Under the pieces are notes generated by a model. That model searched no databases. It saw only the letters and a program-made list of their open reading frames with translations, and was not told the DNA's origin. The position numbers and the translations under genes were made by a program. 64,000 bases of DNA from CBDCIS01 sp965217565 (GTDB taxonomy: Bacteria > Chloroflexota > Dehalococcoidia > Lucifugimonadales > CATOSD01), in NCBI GenBank assembly GCA_965217565.1, contig CBDCIS010000002.1:124001-188000 (forward strand). Reading direction: 5' to 3'. Below, piece by piece: positions 25,812 through 35,357 of this stretch (position 1 is the first letter of the stretch; every line of letters starts with the position of its first letter).

Positions 25812-26678
25812 TCACCTGGGGACGGCCTCCAGGACGGATCGAGCAGCCTGGTAATCCCTGCGCCCGCCTCTCAGAATTGGGGGCACCAGATAGAATGACC
25901 GGAAGCCTGCGCTGGTGAACTCGCTCAAGACCTCGAGCGCGATGTCTTCGCTCTTCCGGCCTTTTTCAAGGTCGTCGTTTACCCATTGAGGAACGCTGCT
26001 CAAGACCAGGCTATCCCTGGTCATGATCTGAATTCCGTGGAATATCGGCACACTCAGTTCTTCTCCGAATTGCTCCGCGTATCGTTCGATGAACTCCCTG
26101 GGCGCGCCGGCCTGAAAGGTAGGCTGTGAAATGAAGAAGTGCGCCCCGGAATCGACTTTACTGTGTGTAAGTCTCAATTCTCGATCCATGTCACGGCCCA
26201 GGTCTATGGTTGCTCCAACGCAGAGGCTCGTGGGAGAGCGCAGCTTCCTCCCTCTGTAGTCTATGCCCTCGTTCATCTGTCCAATAGAGCGTATCAATCC
26301 GGTGGGCGAATAGTCCTTTACATCCTTCACCAGCGAAAGCTCTCGGTTCGTGAAGGAGTCTCCCATAACCACGACGACATTTTCAAGGCCCAGCAACTCC
26401 GCGCCCATGAGCAGACTCTGGACGGCAACTTTGTTCATGTCGCGCGTGGCGATGGTGAACACGACATCCGCGCCGGTGTTAGCCTTTATCCAGTGAGCGG
26501 CAAACGCGGAGTTAATCCTTACGGATTTGCCGGGATTGTACGCGACGGAGATAAAGTCGACGTCTAGCCCCTTGGATGGCTCCAAGAGGCCTGGGTGGGA
26601 ACCCCTGGGCGGAGAGAAGTCGCATATGAAGAGCGGCCGCTCGGGGTGTTGTATGTACTTATCGACAACCTTTGTCAT
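25812..26678 (-). CDS. metF: Methylenetetrahydrofolate reductase family protein
   Basis: The 288-residue protein is a TIM barrel of the MetF family. It has the N-terminal CDFSPPRG segment in place of the usual EFFPP, VFTIATRDMNKVAVQSLLMGA (matching the THxxRxxN folate segment) and FFISQPTF (matching the FxxTQ substrate loop). It would reduce 5,10-methylene-THF to 5-methyl-THF, or act as the folate branch of one-carbon metabolism. The N-terminal active-site glutamate position differs (D-F-S), so the exact reaction is less sure. Confidence 0.8.
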   Translation of the reverse strand: MTKVVDKYIQHPERPLFICDFSPPRGSHPGLLEPSKGLDVDFISVAYNPGKSVRINSAFAAHWIKANTGADVVFTIATRDMNKVAVQSLLMGAELLGLENVVVVMGDSFTNRELSLVKDVKDYSPTGLIRSIGQMNEGIDYRGRKLRSPTSLCVGATIDLGRDMDRELRLTHSKVDSGAHFFISQPTFQAGAPREFIERYAEQFGEELSVPIFHGIQIMTRDSLVLSSVPQWVNDDLEKGRKSEDIALEVLSEFTSAGFRSFYLVPPILRGGRRDYQAARSVLEAVPR

Positions 26679-26760
26679 GGTAGAGGGTTTCTTCTAGGAG
26701 ATAGCCGCCCAAATCCGGCAGTCTCGCCAATGCGCTGGTGAAGGGCCCAAACGAGATGTA

Positions 26761-26785
26761 GGGGAGTGTGGCTAACACACTCCCC
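26761..26785 (-). terminator. Ten-pair hairpin between the zinc-ribbon gene and metF
   Basis: GGGGAGTGTG-GCTAA-CACACTCCCC is a perfect stem-loop. It lies downstream of the minus-strand zinc-ribbon gene, but no T-run follows, so it may be a factor-dependent terminator or RNA-stability element. Confidence 0.5.
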
Positions 26786-26826
26786 TGAGGTGGTTTGCGT
26801 CTTCGATTGCTTTCACCTCTATGGCG

Positions 26827-27306
26827 CTACTTCCAGCCCAACGCGCCGTTCTTGCCGGGCGTGAGGGATACCCTGTGTCCCTGGTCGCACTTGTAGCGTT
26901 CCTCGCGCACTTCTCGACGCTTGCCCGAGAGGGACGACTGGTCCATCGAATTGCCACAGAATGGGCAAATGACTCCATAGACGACCCGGTTTCGCAACCG
27001 CCGCAATTGTATGTGCGTGAGCGTATCGACGAGCGACGGAAATTCGCCAACGTAGCGGAGGATGTACCGGGTTCCGGCGCTGATGATGCTCTTGGTGCTC
27101 CGCTTGGAGGCTGGGGGTGTGTAGGAATAGTCCACGTACCCGCACTGGAGACACTCAGGCTCATCGTAGTTTATCCTAAGCTGTGTGTCGCACCTGGGAC
27201 AGATCATTTGCCTCTGACTTGTCCTCGCCCCATAAGCAGGAGGGGCGATTCGCACAATATCTTGGGGTTCTGCGGTGACTTGAAATTCGGCTGTCGATGT
27301 AGTCAA
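26827..27306 (-). CDS. Double zinc-ribbon protein of unknown function
   Basis: The 159-residue protein has two zinc-ribbon halves: MICPRCDTQL with ECLQCGYVDY (about 34-60), and ICPFCGNSM with YKCDQGH (about 112-146). The middle part (about 65-105) is rich in basic and hydrophobic residues and could bind nucleic acid. I recognise no named family. The start at TTG 27306 has GAGAGGA upstream; an ATG at residue 34 would remove the N-terminal tail. A TTGACA at 27435-27430 on the same strand may be its -35 box. Confidence 0.6.
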   Translation of the reverse strand: MTTSTAEFQVTAEPQDIVRIAPPAYGARTSQRQMICPRCDTQLRINYDEPECLQCGYVDYSYTPPASKRSTKSIISAGTRYILRYVGEFPSLVDTLTHIQLRRLRNRVVYGVICPFCGNSMDQSSLSGKRREVREERYKCDQGHRVSLTPGKNGALGWK

Positions 27307-27912
27307 ATCGCTTTTCCTCTCTCCCCAGTCTCCTGGGATAGTTTGGTTCTTGTGGGTGACACCGATTGTCGGTAAAGGTTAATCATCATCTAGGCAATAT
27401 ATTGTAATAGTTTAATAAAAGTAAAATGATGTCAAGGGACGACTCTGGCAAAAAAAGGTGAACTTTATTGTTAGGTGAAGCGCCTTTCTTGAATTGGAGG
27501 CCCAGACTCGCCTCAGTAGCGCGCGCGCTTATACAGGCGTTCGCGCCCCGTGAATTCCGAGTCTTCGACAGGAAAGCGATAGGCCACGTGGAGGGAGCGC
27601 GCACTGGACACGGGATGGTGTATTGCAAGGGTCAGGATATTTGGGACTATGGCGCCCTCTTTGAGCTGGCGCTGTCTTGGAGAAGCGGGGACAGAGAGAT
27701 TGGCTAATGTCGCACCTGTTGCATTGGGCCGGAGAGTGGAGTGGGCGTACCTTGAAAGCCGATAGCCCAGGTTCTATTATGTGCATTGTCGCGTGCGCGC
27801 CAAAAGGCTCCGCGGAGGCGCTCGGACTCGAAGCCGAGGGCCTCCGTAGTAGTTGGCCGGGTGCCAACTTCCAGCGCTCACGCTGGGCAAGCAGGTTTAG
27901 ATGGAGACGTGC
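27307..27912. other. 606-bp gap with an AT-rich core, no gene recognised
   Basis: The first 120 bases include an AT-rich stretch (27380-27470) that is unusual for this GC-rich window and probably holds divergent promoters. From about 27630 to 27900 several short self-complementary blocks occur (for example CTCGGACTC-GAAGCCGAG). I do not recognise RNase P RNA, tmRNA, SRP RNA or a tRNA. Short frames on both strands lack ribosome sites. An unknown structured RNA cannot be excluded. Confidence 0.3.
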
Positions 27913-29127
27913 ATGACGCTCTATCCCGTCATATTGGCCGGCGGCTCCGGCGCCCGCCTCTGGCCCCTCTCGAGGGCGCTCTACCCCAAGCAGTTCCTCG
28001 CCATTTCAGGCGAACGCTCCTTGCTTCAAGAGACGCTTCTCAGGCTGGACGGCCTTCAGGACTCCGCCCCTCCCGTCATCGTCTGCAATGAGGAGCACAG
28101 GTTTCTTGTTGCCGAACACTGCCGGCAGGCAGCGGTTACTCCATCGTCGATCATTCTCGAGCCCGATGGCCGCAACACGGCCCCCGCTCTCACGCTTGCC
28201 GCTCTCCATCTGTCTGACCGCCGCGAGAACGACGACGAAGAAGACCCGGTAATGCTGGTCATGCCCGCCGATCACATTCTTCGGGACGTGCCCGCCTTTC
28301 AAGCGGTTGCCAGGAGTGGCAGCCCTTTAGCCCAACAGGGTTGCATGGTTGCGGTCGGAATAGTTCCAACCTCGCCGAACACAGGCTACGGGTATATCGA
28401 AAAGGGTGAGGCAGTGGAATCGCTCGCCAGCGTGGCGCGAGCAGAGGCCCAAAATGGACAGGCGCGCGTCTCAAACGACGCTCTGCCCTTTCGAGTAGCC
28501 TCGTTTGTCGAGAAACCCGATAAGGCCATGGCTCAAAGACTGCTGAGAAGAAGGCGATTCCTCTGGAACAGCGGCATCTTCATGGCGCGAACATCGGTGT
28601 GGCTCCAACAGATGCGGCTGCATCGTCCCGACATCGCGGAGGTGTGTGAGGCTGCCTACGTTCGCGGGCGACAGGATGGCGGCTTCTACAGGCCGCATCC
28701 CGAGACATTCGTCGAGTGCCCAGGCGACTTCGTAGCGTACTCTATTATGGAAAAGGTGGCTGGCAAGCCTGAGAGTCCAGAGCCAGGTTTGCCAATCTCC
28801 AGCGTATCCGACGAGACCGATGCCCCTTCTCCGGACTGCCTCGTTATCCCGCTGAACGCCGGTTGGTCCGACGTGGGGAGCTGGTCTTCTCTCTGGGAGG
28901 AGGGAGAGAGGGACGAGTTTGGCAACGTGATTAGGGGCGACGTTTACGCTCGCTCTGTCCGAAACTCCCTTCTAATCGGGCGGCATAAGCTGGTGGCTGC
29001 CGTCGGGCTTGAGAACGTTGTAGTCGTGGAGACGGGGGATGCCGTGCTCGTAGCCCACATGGACCACGTCCAAGACGTTAAGGCGGTGGTGGAGCAGCTC
29101 AAGGCGGAGGACCGCCCGGAGCATTAG
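27913..29127 (+). CDS. manC: Mannose-1-phosphate guanylyltransferase
   Basis: The 404-residue nucleotidyltransferase has the pyrophosphorylase motif GGSGARLWPLSR near the N-terminus, then ILEPDGRNTAPAL, MPADHI and the sugar-phosphate motif FVEKPD. These define GDP-mannose pyrophosphorylases. It makes GDP-mannose for glycans. It lacks the C-terminal isomerase domain of bifunctional enzymes. ATG 27913, with GGAG six bases upstream, is preferred to ATG 27901. Confidence 0.9.
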   Translation: MTLYPVILAGGSGARLWPLSRALYPKQFLAISGERSLLQETLLRLDGLQDSAPPVIVCNEEHRFLVAEHCRQAAVTPSSIILEPDGRNTAPALTLAALHLSDRRENDDEEDPVMLVMPADHILRDVPAFQAVARSGSPLAQQGCMVAVGIVPTSPNTGYGYIEKGEAVESLASVARAEAQNGQARVSNDALPFRVASFVEKPDKAMAQRLLRRRRFLWNSGIFMARTSVWLQQMRLHRPDIAEVCEAAYVRGRQDGGFYRPHPETFVECPGDFVAYSIMEKVAGKPESPEPGLPISSVSDETDAPSPDCLVIPLNAGWSDVGSWSSLWEEGERDEFGNVIRGDVYARSVRNSLLIGRHKLVAAVGLENVVVVETGDAVLVAHMDHVQDVKAVVEQLKAEDRPEH

Positions 29128-29192
29128 GGATAACGGAGGGCGGAGAGACTCTGAGGAATCGAAGATAGAGGGCGAGCGTTAGGCTCCCATTT

Positions 29193-30335
29193 TCATCGTT
29201 CCCGGCCGTTTTCGTCCCAGGCTCGCATAAGGGTTGCTCGAATCCTCTCGACGACGGACCAGTACCAATCCATGTCTGTCAGTGCGTAGTTTATGAATCG
29301 CAGATTGGCAACGTGGTCTGTGAACACGGGGACGAACCCGGCCTGGATGAGCCTACTCGGGTCGCCCCACGTGTGGACGACGTAGTTTTTCACCTCGCTG
29401 GGAACCTCTGTGGGGACTATTCGGGGCCTCGTCTGGAGGAGGGCCTCGATCTGCTCGATCATCTTGTTGACGGACACCGGCTCCCCCTGCCCCACGTTGT
29501 ATGTGAGGGACGATACGTCGCCCAGGGTTGGCTCGGGAGCCGGGAGGGACAGCAGGAAGAGGATGGCCCGGGCTACCTCGGTGGCGAAGATAGTGTCGCG
29601 GGTTTGCTCTCCCGGGTTGAAGACGCCCTTTTGCCCCCACAACTCGAATGACACGCCCTCCCTGGCGTGCCACAGTATCTGCGTGTACAGGTTGCCGAAG
29701 TTGCCCTTATGCTGCTCTGTCACGCCATAGACGGAGAAGAATCTGCATATCTGGACTTGCAGCCCCTCGCACAGGGCTTGCTGGATAGCCATCTCCTCCA
29801 TCATGAGCTTTGTCAACTCATATAGGGAGCCTGGCCACGCTCTCTGGGTCTCAACCGAGGGACGGACCTTACCCAGGCTACTTGTCGATGCGAATATCAG
29901 GCGAATTCCCGCGCCGGCGCACCATTCCATGATGGCCTTCCAACACTCGATCTCCTCCATGACGTCGGTCAGGCTGTTGAAGTGAGGCGCGCTCGAGCGT
30001 CCCCCCACGAATACGAGGATGTCCGGCGCGCGCGGCGGCGAATTCACGAACTCTAGGTGAGAGCGTGTGTCCACAAGCCCCCGAAGAGGACGCGGCAGGT
30101 TGCCCGCGTTGCCCAGCGATAGGTTGTCGTTAATCTGAAGGTTGTCGATCGGAAGGCCGAACTCGTAGAGCTTGGTTAGGATGTGCGAGCCGACCTGTCC
30201 GCACCCGCCCATGACGCAGACACTCTTGCCTTTCAAGACCTGCGCCATCCCAACGAGCGGATCGCCCTCGCTTTTCCCTATGTACCAGTCTCCGAGTTCG
30301 GCGGAGAAATCCTCAAATGAGCCTGAACCGACCAT
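29193..30335 (-). CDS. NAD-dependent epimerase/dehydratase family protein
   Basis: The core has the Rossmann motif VMGGCGQVGSHI, a serine strand FASTSSLG and YELTK (YxxxK). It resembles nucleotide-sugar epimerases but carries an unusual N-terminal lead of about 35 residues. The open frame extends to 30752, where it would overlap the divergent aminotransferase gene, so ATG 30335 (380 residues) is chosen. A further ATG at 30248 is also possible. Its neighbour across the gap is a GDP-mannose enzyme, so a role in glycan precursor synthesis is a reasonable inference. Confidence 0.75.
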   Translation of the reverse strand: MVGSGSFEDFSAELGDWYIGKSEGDPLVGMAQVLKGKSVCVMGGCGQVGSHILTKLYEFGLPIDNLQINDNLSLGNAGNLPRPLRGLVDTRSHLEFVNSPPRAPDILVFVGGRSSAPHFNSLTDVMEEIECWKAIMEWCAGAGIRLIFASTSSLGKVRPSVETQRAWPGSLYELTKLMMEEMAIQQALCEGLQVQICRFFSVYGVTEQHKGNFGNLYTQILWHAREGVSFELWGQKGVFNPGEQTRDTIFATEVARAILFLLSLPAPEPTLGDVSSLTYNVGQGEPVSVNKMIEQIEALLQTRPRIVPTEVPSEVKNYVVHTWGDPSRLIQAGFVPVFTDHVANLRFINYALTDMDWYWSVVERIRATLMRAWDENGRER

Positions 30336-30603
30336 CACGTTGACACCAATACCGGGTTCTTGCCAGTTTCCCCTGAGCGCGAATCTTAACATCAACGCTG
30401 GATTGGCGTCCAAGCCAAACGGTGACCAGGAATCCCGTCTTTTGGGGTTCGCTCTGATGCGAATCGTGGCTGCCAGACCATGACGCGTGCGGACAATAGT
30501 TGTACAATACGCGCCGGAAGGAGTCGCTAAGGTAAAGCTGTCATGCGTCTCCCTGTGATTCGACCAAGTCTCAGTTCTCACAGCAGCTTTGAAGGAGAGA
30601 CCA

Positions 30604-31800
30604 ATGACCCAAAGTCCGCTGCCTGCGTCCGCTATGCCTCTGGCGCCTCCTCGCATCCTACTGGGCCCCGGCCCCAGCAACGCCAATCCCAGGGTGTTGC
30701 AGGCCATGATGTCCAACATGATTGGGTATCTTGATCCTGACTTCATGCTCATTATGGATGAGGTGTCGGAGCTTCTGAAGAGGGTATTTCAGACCGAGGA
30801 AAGCCTGACTTTCGCCCTTTCGGGGACGGGTTCCGCCGGCATGGAAGCGGGGTTGTCGAGCCTGCTGGAGCCGGACGATACCGTGATAATGTGCATCTAT
30901 GGCTTCTTCTGCGAGCGCATGGTGGATATGGCGACGCGGGTCGGGGCCAACGTCGTGCCCCTGCGCGCGGACTGGGGCGGGCCATTCCCGGAAGAGATGC
31001 TGGAGGCCGAGCTCAAGAAGCATTCCAACGTCAAAGTGGTTACCGCCATTCACGCGGAAACCTCCACGGGCGTCAGGCAGCCGCTTGATGGCCTTTCCGG
31101 GCTGGCAAAGGCGCACGACGCGCTCTTCGTGGTCGATGCCGTCACGTCCCTCGGCGGCAACGAGGTCGCGGTGGACAGTTGGGACATCGACTACTGCTAC
31201 TCCGCGACTCAGAAGTGCTTGGGCTGTCCGCCCGGCCTGTCCCCTGTTGCGGTTAGCTCCAGGGCGCATGAGGTGGTGAAGAGCAGGTCTCAGAAGCCCG
31301 TTTCGTGGTATCTCGACCTTGCGCTCAACGCCAACTACTGGGGATTCGATCGCGTATATCACCATACGGCGCCGGTGAGCATGATTCTTGGTCTGAGGGA
31401 AGGACTCAGGATAGTCCTCGAAGAGGGCCTGGAGGCGCGGTTCAGTCGTCACCGGCGGAACGCCAACGCGCTGAGGGCCGGGCTCGACGCGCTGGGCTTG
31501 GAACCTGTTGTGCCGCGCGAACACGCGCTGGACCAGATTACGCCGGTCTGGATACCGGAGGGCGTGGATGACGACACGGTCCGCCGGCTTCTGCTGCGAG
31601 AGCACAGTATCGAGATTGGCAAGGGACTTGGTCAACTGGCCGGCAGGGTTTGGCGCGTAGGACTCATGGGAGAGTCGAGCAAGCCCGAATACATACTCGC
31701 CCTGCTGGCGGCCCTGGAGGGCATCCTGCCGCGCGTGGGCTTCGAGGTGCCGCAGGGCGCGGGCGTAGGCGCGGCGAGCAAGTCGCTGGCGGGAGAGTGA
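30604..31800 (+). CDS. Class V aminotransferase (alanine/serine-glyoxylate type)
   Basis: The 398-residue PLP enzyme has the family start RILLGPGPSNANPRVLQAM, substrate loop HAETSTGV, the PLP aspartate D178 in FVVDAVTSLGG and the Schiff-base lysine K204 in YSATQKCLG. These enzymes transfer amino groups from alanine or serine to glyoxylate or pyruvate. AAGGAGAG lies five bases before ATG 30604. It is followed 48 bases later by a second PLP enzyme, probably in one operon. Confidence 0.92.
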   Translation: MTQSPLPASAMPLAPPRILLGPGPSNANPRVLQAMMSNMIGYLDPDFMLIMDEVSELLKRVFQTEESLTFALSGTGSAGMEAGLSSLLEPDDTVIMCIYGFFCERMVDMATRVGANVVPLRADWGGPFPEEMLEAELKKHSNVKVVTAIHAETSTGVRQPLDGLSGLAKAHDALFVVDAVTSLGGNEVAVDSWDIDYCYSATQKCLGCPPGLSPVAVSSRAHEVVKSRSQKPVSWYLDLALNANYWGFDRVYHHTAPVSMILGLREGLRIVLEEGLEARFSRHRRNANALRAGLDALGLEPVVPREHALDQITPVWIPEGVDDDTVRRLLLREHSIEIGKGLGQLAGRVWRVGLMGESSKPEYILALLAALEGILPRVGFEVPQGAGVGAASKSLAGE

Positions 31801-31848
31801 CGAGAGGTCAATGGTAAGTTTCAGGTGAATGGATAAGGAGTTGTCAAC

Positions 31849-33183
31849 ATGCCTACTTTAGAGGAACGCTACTCGCAGAAGTTCGCGAAGTCGATTGAGT
31901 GGTACGAGCGAGGCAGGTCGCTTTTCGCGGGCGGCATTACTCACCAGACAAGGTTCACGTCGCCCTTTCCGGCGTACTTCGAATACGCGGAAGGCGCGTT
32001 CAAGTACGATGTTGATGGAAACCAGATTATAGACTACATAATGGGCAACGGCAGCCTCATGATGGGCCATAGCCCGCCGGAGATAACGACCGCCGTCAAC
32101 GCTCAGACCGGGCGGGGAACGCATCTCGGCGGCGCGACCACCCACGAGGTGCGCTACGCGGAGGCGATCAAGAGACTGCTGCCGTCGCTGGAAAGGGTGC
32201 GGTTCACAAGTTCAGGCACCGAGTCCACCTATCTTGCCCTGCGCCTGGCGCGCGCCTACACGGGCAAGACCAAGATAGTCAAGTTCCAGGAGCACTTTCA
32301 CGGCTGGCACGACTACGTTACGCCGGAGTCAGGGCAGTCACTTGGCGGGGTTCCTAACGCCGTTCTGGATAGCGTGATCGTCGCCCCAGCCGACAGCGCG
32401 GAAGCGGAGAGAATCCTGTCCCAAGACAACGACATCGCCGCCCTCATCGTCGAGTGCAACGGGGCGCACTACGGCACATTTCCGTTGCGGAACCCGCAGT
32501 TCCTGCACGACCTGCGGGAGATTACCGCGAGACACGGCGTCGTCTTCATAATGGACGAGGTCATAACGGGTTTCAGGCTGTCTCCCGGTGGCGCGCAGTT
32601 CCGCTGGGACCTCGAACCGGACCTGACTACTATGGCAAAGATAGTCGCGGGCGGGCAGCCCGGCTCGGCGGTTGGCGGCAAGTCTGAGATCATGGAGCTT
32701 ATGGCATTCCGGGGAGACCCTGAATGGGACGGCATTCACAGGGTTCCGCAAGGCGGCACCTACAACGCTCAACCCACCACAGCCGCCGCGGGTATCGCCA
32801 CACTCGAGGCGATCGCTACCCAGGGCGTAAACGCGAGGGCCGACGCAATGGCAGAGCGTCTGAAGAACGGCCTGAACGAGGCGTTCATCCAGAACGAGGT
32901 TACCGGCCACGCGCATGGCATCGCTTCGATCATTCACCTCAATCTTGGGGCAGACTGCAATTGCGACCGCGACCTGTGCACTATGCCTTACCAGGACATC
33001 TATCGCACGATGCCCAACTCCAAGACGCAGGCGATTCGTAGGGCCATGCTGGTAAACGAGGTTGACCTGATGGGCGGACGGGCGTTCATGGTGTCTTCCG
33101 CGCACGACGAACAGGTCATAGACCGCACCATAGAGGCGTTCTCGCAGTCGCTGAAGGATCTGCGAGAGGAGCGGGTCGTCTAG
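31849..33183 (+). CDS. Class III aminotransferase, glutamate-1-semialdehyde aminomutase-like
   Basis: The 444-residue PLP enzyme shows FTSSGTESTYLALRLAR, the PLP aspartate D236 in FIMDEVITGFR and lysine K264 in TTMAKIVAGGQPG. It resembles HemL, but the insert DCNCDRDLC near residue 365-375 is not typical of true HemL. With an upstream serine/alanine-glyoxylate aminotransferase and no other heme genes nearby, a catabolic aminotransferase or aminomutase is at least as likely as heme synthesis. Confidence 0.82.
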   Translation: MPTLEERYSQKFAKSIEWYERGRSLFAGGITHQTRFTSPFPAYFEYAEGAFKYDVDGNQIIDYIMGNGSLMMGHSPPEITTAVNAQTGRGTHLGGATTHEVRYAEAIKRLLPSLERVRFTSSGTESTYLALRLARAYTGKTKIVKFQEHFHGWHDYVTPESGQSLGGVPNAVLDSVIVAPADSAEAERILSQDNDIAALIVECNGAHYGTFPLRNPQFLHDLREITARHGVVFIMDEVITGFRLSPGGAQFRWDLEPDLTTMAKIVAGGQPGSAVGGKSEIMELMAFRGDPEWDGIHRVPQGGTYNAQPTTAAAGIATLEAIATQGVNARADAMAERLKNGLNEAFIQNEVTGHAHGIASIIHLNLGADCNCDRDLCTMPYQDIYRTMPNSKTQAIRRAMLVNEVDLMGGRAFMVSSAHDEQVIDRTIEAFSQSLKDLREERVV

Positions 33184-33237
33184 TACGGTGGATGAACCGG
33201 CGCGGGGGCGCGGATCGGCAAGGCGCGGAGAAGCCGT

Positions 33238-33699
33238 TTAGCCGGTCGGCGCTCCCTCCAAGACGCGCACGCCGTCCCCAACCTTAATAGTTCCGCCCTG
33301 GACCACGTAGGCCAGCATACCGCGCTGCATCTCGAGCTCCTGCCTCAGCCCCGGCCTGATCTCGTCCATCCGGGCGCACGGGGCGCAGTGACCTGTGATT
33401 CGGACCACTACGTCGTCGCCCAGCGCAACCTTGCTGCCTTCCTCCAGGGACTTCAGTTCGATGCCGGACGTGGTGACGTTTTCGCGCACCTGGCCGTGAG
33501 AGAGTCCGAATCTCTCCAGCGTCTCCTCGTCCATCAACAGAACCTGGCGGGCCATGCGGACGCCCTCGGAGGTGGCGTGGCGGTCGCCCTCGATGCCGTG
33601 TCTTTCGATGACGTTGGCGCTCTCCACCGTCCGCATAGGCTCCCTGTGGCCCACGCATAGCTGCACTGAAACTATCTTGGCTTGCTGGCTCGAAGTCAT
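33238..33699 (-). CDS. MOSC-domain protein
   Basis: The 153-residue protein is a single MOSC (molybdenum cofactor sulfurase C-terminal) domain. It contains IEGDRHA, the RQVLLMDEETLE segment, RENVTTSGI and the conserved cysteine region GHCAPC (a pair of Cys). Stand-alone MOSC proteins bind or deliver molybdenum cofactor or reduce N-hydroxylated compounds. No molybdoenzyme is adjacent. Confidence 0.88.
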   Translation of the reverse strand: MTSSQQAKIVSVQLCVGHREPMRTVESANVIERHGIEGDRHATSEGVRMARQVLLMDEETLERFGLSHGQVRENVTTSGIELKSLEEGSKVALGDDVVVRITGHCAPCARMDEIRPGLRQELEMQRGMLAYVVQGGTIKVGDGVRVLEGAPTG

Positions 33700-33929
33700 G
33701 TGAATGCCCTCCCGGTTTCGGCTTCGCTTTACATTACACCCTTGCGGCAGGTTAATTCAAGGCCAAGAAACTATTTGGCAGGGCCTTTCCAAAGTGCGGC
33801 TGCGCTCGGAGTGACATGGACGAGGCGAAGATGTGATAGCCCTGATCCAAATCGCTTCCCCGTCATTTTGGGGCTAACGTGTACTATAATAGCAGCCAGG
33901 GCGCGTAGAGCGGCCTCCATAGCCACACC

Positions 33930-35108
33930 ATGCTGTCAACCAATCCGACGATGCCCCATCACGACCAACCCTCCGGAAACGGCGGCGCTTGCGTACGACT
34001 GACGCCGCCAGAGCCCGTGAAAGCTGTATCGCCCAGATTCCATGAGCTGGACGCGCTGCGCGCTGTGGCGATGCTGCTGGGCATAGTCCTGCACACCGCT
34101 CTCTTTTTGATGCCCGACGCAATGTCGAAGGAGTATTCCGACGAAGGGTATCCCGACCAGAACGACGACATCTACGCGCTTATATTCTTCGCCATTCACG
34201 GGTTCCGGATGCCGGTGTTCTTCCTGCTCAGCGGCTTCTTCACCGCCATGCTGTGGCGGCGGCGGGGGCTGCGCCAACTGGCGATGCACAGGCTCAGGCG
34301 CGTCGGCCTGCCGCTCGCCATAGGCGCGCTCACCGTCATACCGATCACCACCTGGGCCTTCGTATGGGTATTCGCGCCAGAGAAGTTTGGGGTTGGAGTG
34401 ATGCTCTGGTGGCCGTTCATCTGGCTCAGCACCTTCAATCACCTCTGGTTCCTGTGGTTCCTGCTGTGGCTCGCAGCCGGGTTCATCCTGGCGGCGAAGC
34501 TGGGGGTGAAGTTCAGCCATCCGGTAATATGGTGGCTGGCGATTCCGCTAACCCTCGTGCCACAGTTGCTGATGGTGGAGCCGGTCTTCGGCCCGGATAC
34601 CTCCGAGAGAGTGGTTCCCAACCCGGTCGTGCTCGGCTACTACGCGCTCTTCTTCGCGGTGGGCGCTTTCTTCTACCAACGGAACTCTGTGGTGAGCCGA
34701 TGGTGGACGGTCGCGCTGTTGCCCGCGCTGACGCTGGCGTTCCTAGGTGGGCTGACGTTCCTGTACGAGGTCAAGGCCGAGTGGGTGCACTCGGCAGCTG
34801 CGGTGTTTCAGGTCGCCTATGCCTGGCTGATGTGCTTCGGATTGATAGGGCTTTTCCGCTGGATAGCCGCGCGGGAGCGGTTTTGGGTGCGCTACATATC
34901 GGATGCGTCCTACTGGCTGTACCTCTGGCACCTGCCCCTGGTGGTCTTCGGGTTCAAGCTGGTCTTGGACTGGCCGGTCAATATCCACCTCAAGTTCGCG
35001 CTGATATGCGTGACCGTGACCGCGATCCTGCTGGTCGTCTATCAACTAGGCGTTCGCTACACGCCAATCGGAACGACGCTCAACGGCAAGCGAGTCCGCT
35101 CGTCGTAA
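33930..35108 (+). CDS. Acyltransferase 3 family membrane protein
   Basis: The 392-residue protein has about ten membrane segments. It has the family's N-terminal motif (FHELDALRAVAMLLGIVLHT, with the catalytic-type R and H) and WYLWHLPLV-like ending (SYWLYLWHLPLVVFG). Such proteins transfer acetyl or other acyl groups to exported sugars or lipids. A TATAAT at 33885-33890 is a likely -10 box. ATG 33930 or ATG 33951 could be the start. Confidence 0.85.
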   Translation: MLSTNPTMPHHDQPSGNGGACVRLTPPEPVKAVSPRFHELDALRAVAMLLGIVLHTALFLMPDAMSKEYSDEGYPDQNDDIYALIFFAIHGFRMPVFFLLSGFFTAMLWRRRGLRQLAMHRLRRVGLPLAIGALTVIPITTWAFVWVFAPEKFGVGVMLWWPFIWLSTFNHLWFLWFLLWLAAGFILAAKLGVKFSHPVIWWLAIPLTLVPQLLMVEPVFGPDTSERVVPNPVVLGYYALFFAVGAFFYQRNSVVSRWWTVALLPALTLAFLGGLTFLYEVKAEWVHSAAAVFQVAYAWLMCFGLIGLFRWIAARERFWVRYISDASYWLYLWHLPLVVFGFKLVLDWPVNIHLKFALICVTVTAILLVVYQLGVRYTPIGTTLNGKRVRSS

Positions 35109-35168
35109 CGCAGGCGCGGGATTTCGAGCCTCCCTTCCCGGCCAACTGCGCCGATATATCGCGCCCGC

Positions 35169-35320
35169 TTGACACACACGAACACCCGTGCTATCATCTT
35201 CTCATGCGCAACCCTAACAAAACAATCCTGAAAATCCTGGTCCCGATAACCACAGGCTCCAGCTATGAAATAACCCAAAATGACCCATCTGGAAAATGAT
35301 TCTTGAAACCGATACAGGCT
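35169..35320 (+). repeat. Promoter-led dispersed repeat, copy A
   Basis: TTGACA (35169-35174), 17 bases and TATCAT (35192-35197) form a near-consensus promoter. Downstream lies a 31-codon frame from ATG 35204 (MRNPNKTILKIL...) and the family tail GATTCTTGAAACCGATACAGG. The same arrangement is seen at 43861 and, inverted, at 61673. Here the promoter points at alkD and could drive it. Confidence 0.6.
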
Positions 35321-35357
35321 CGACATGCCGCATCGTCATTGCCGGAGGTGTGAGACG

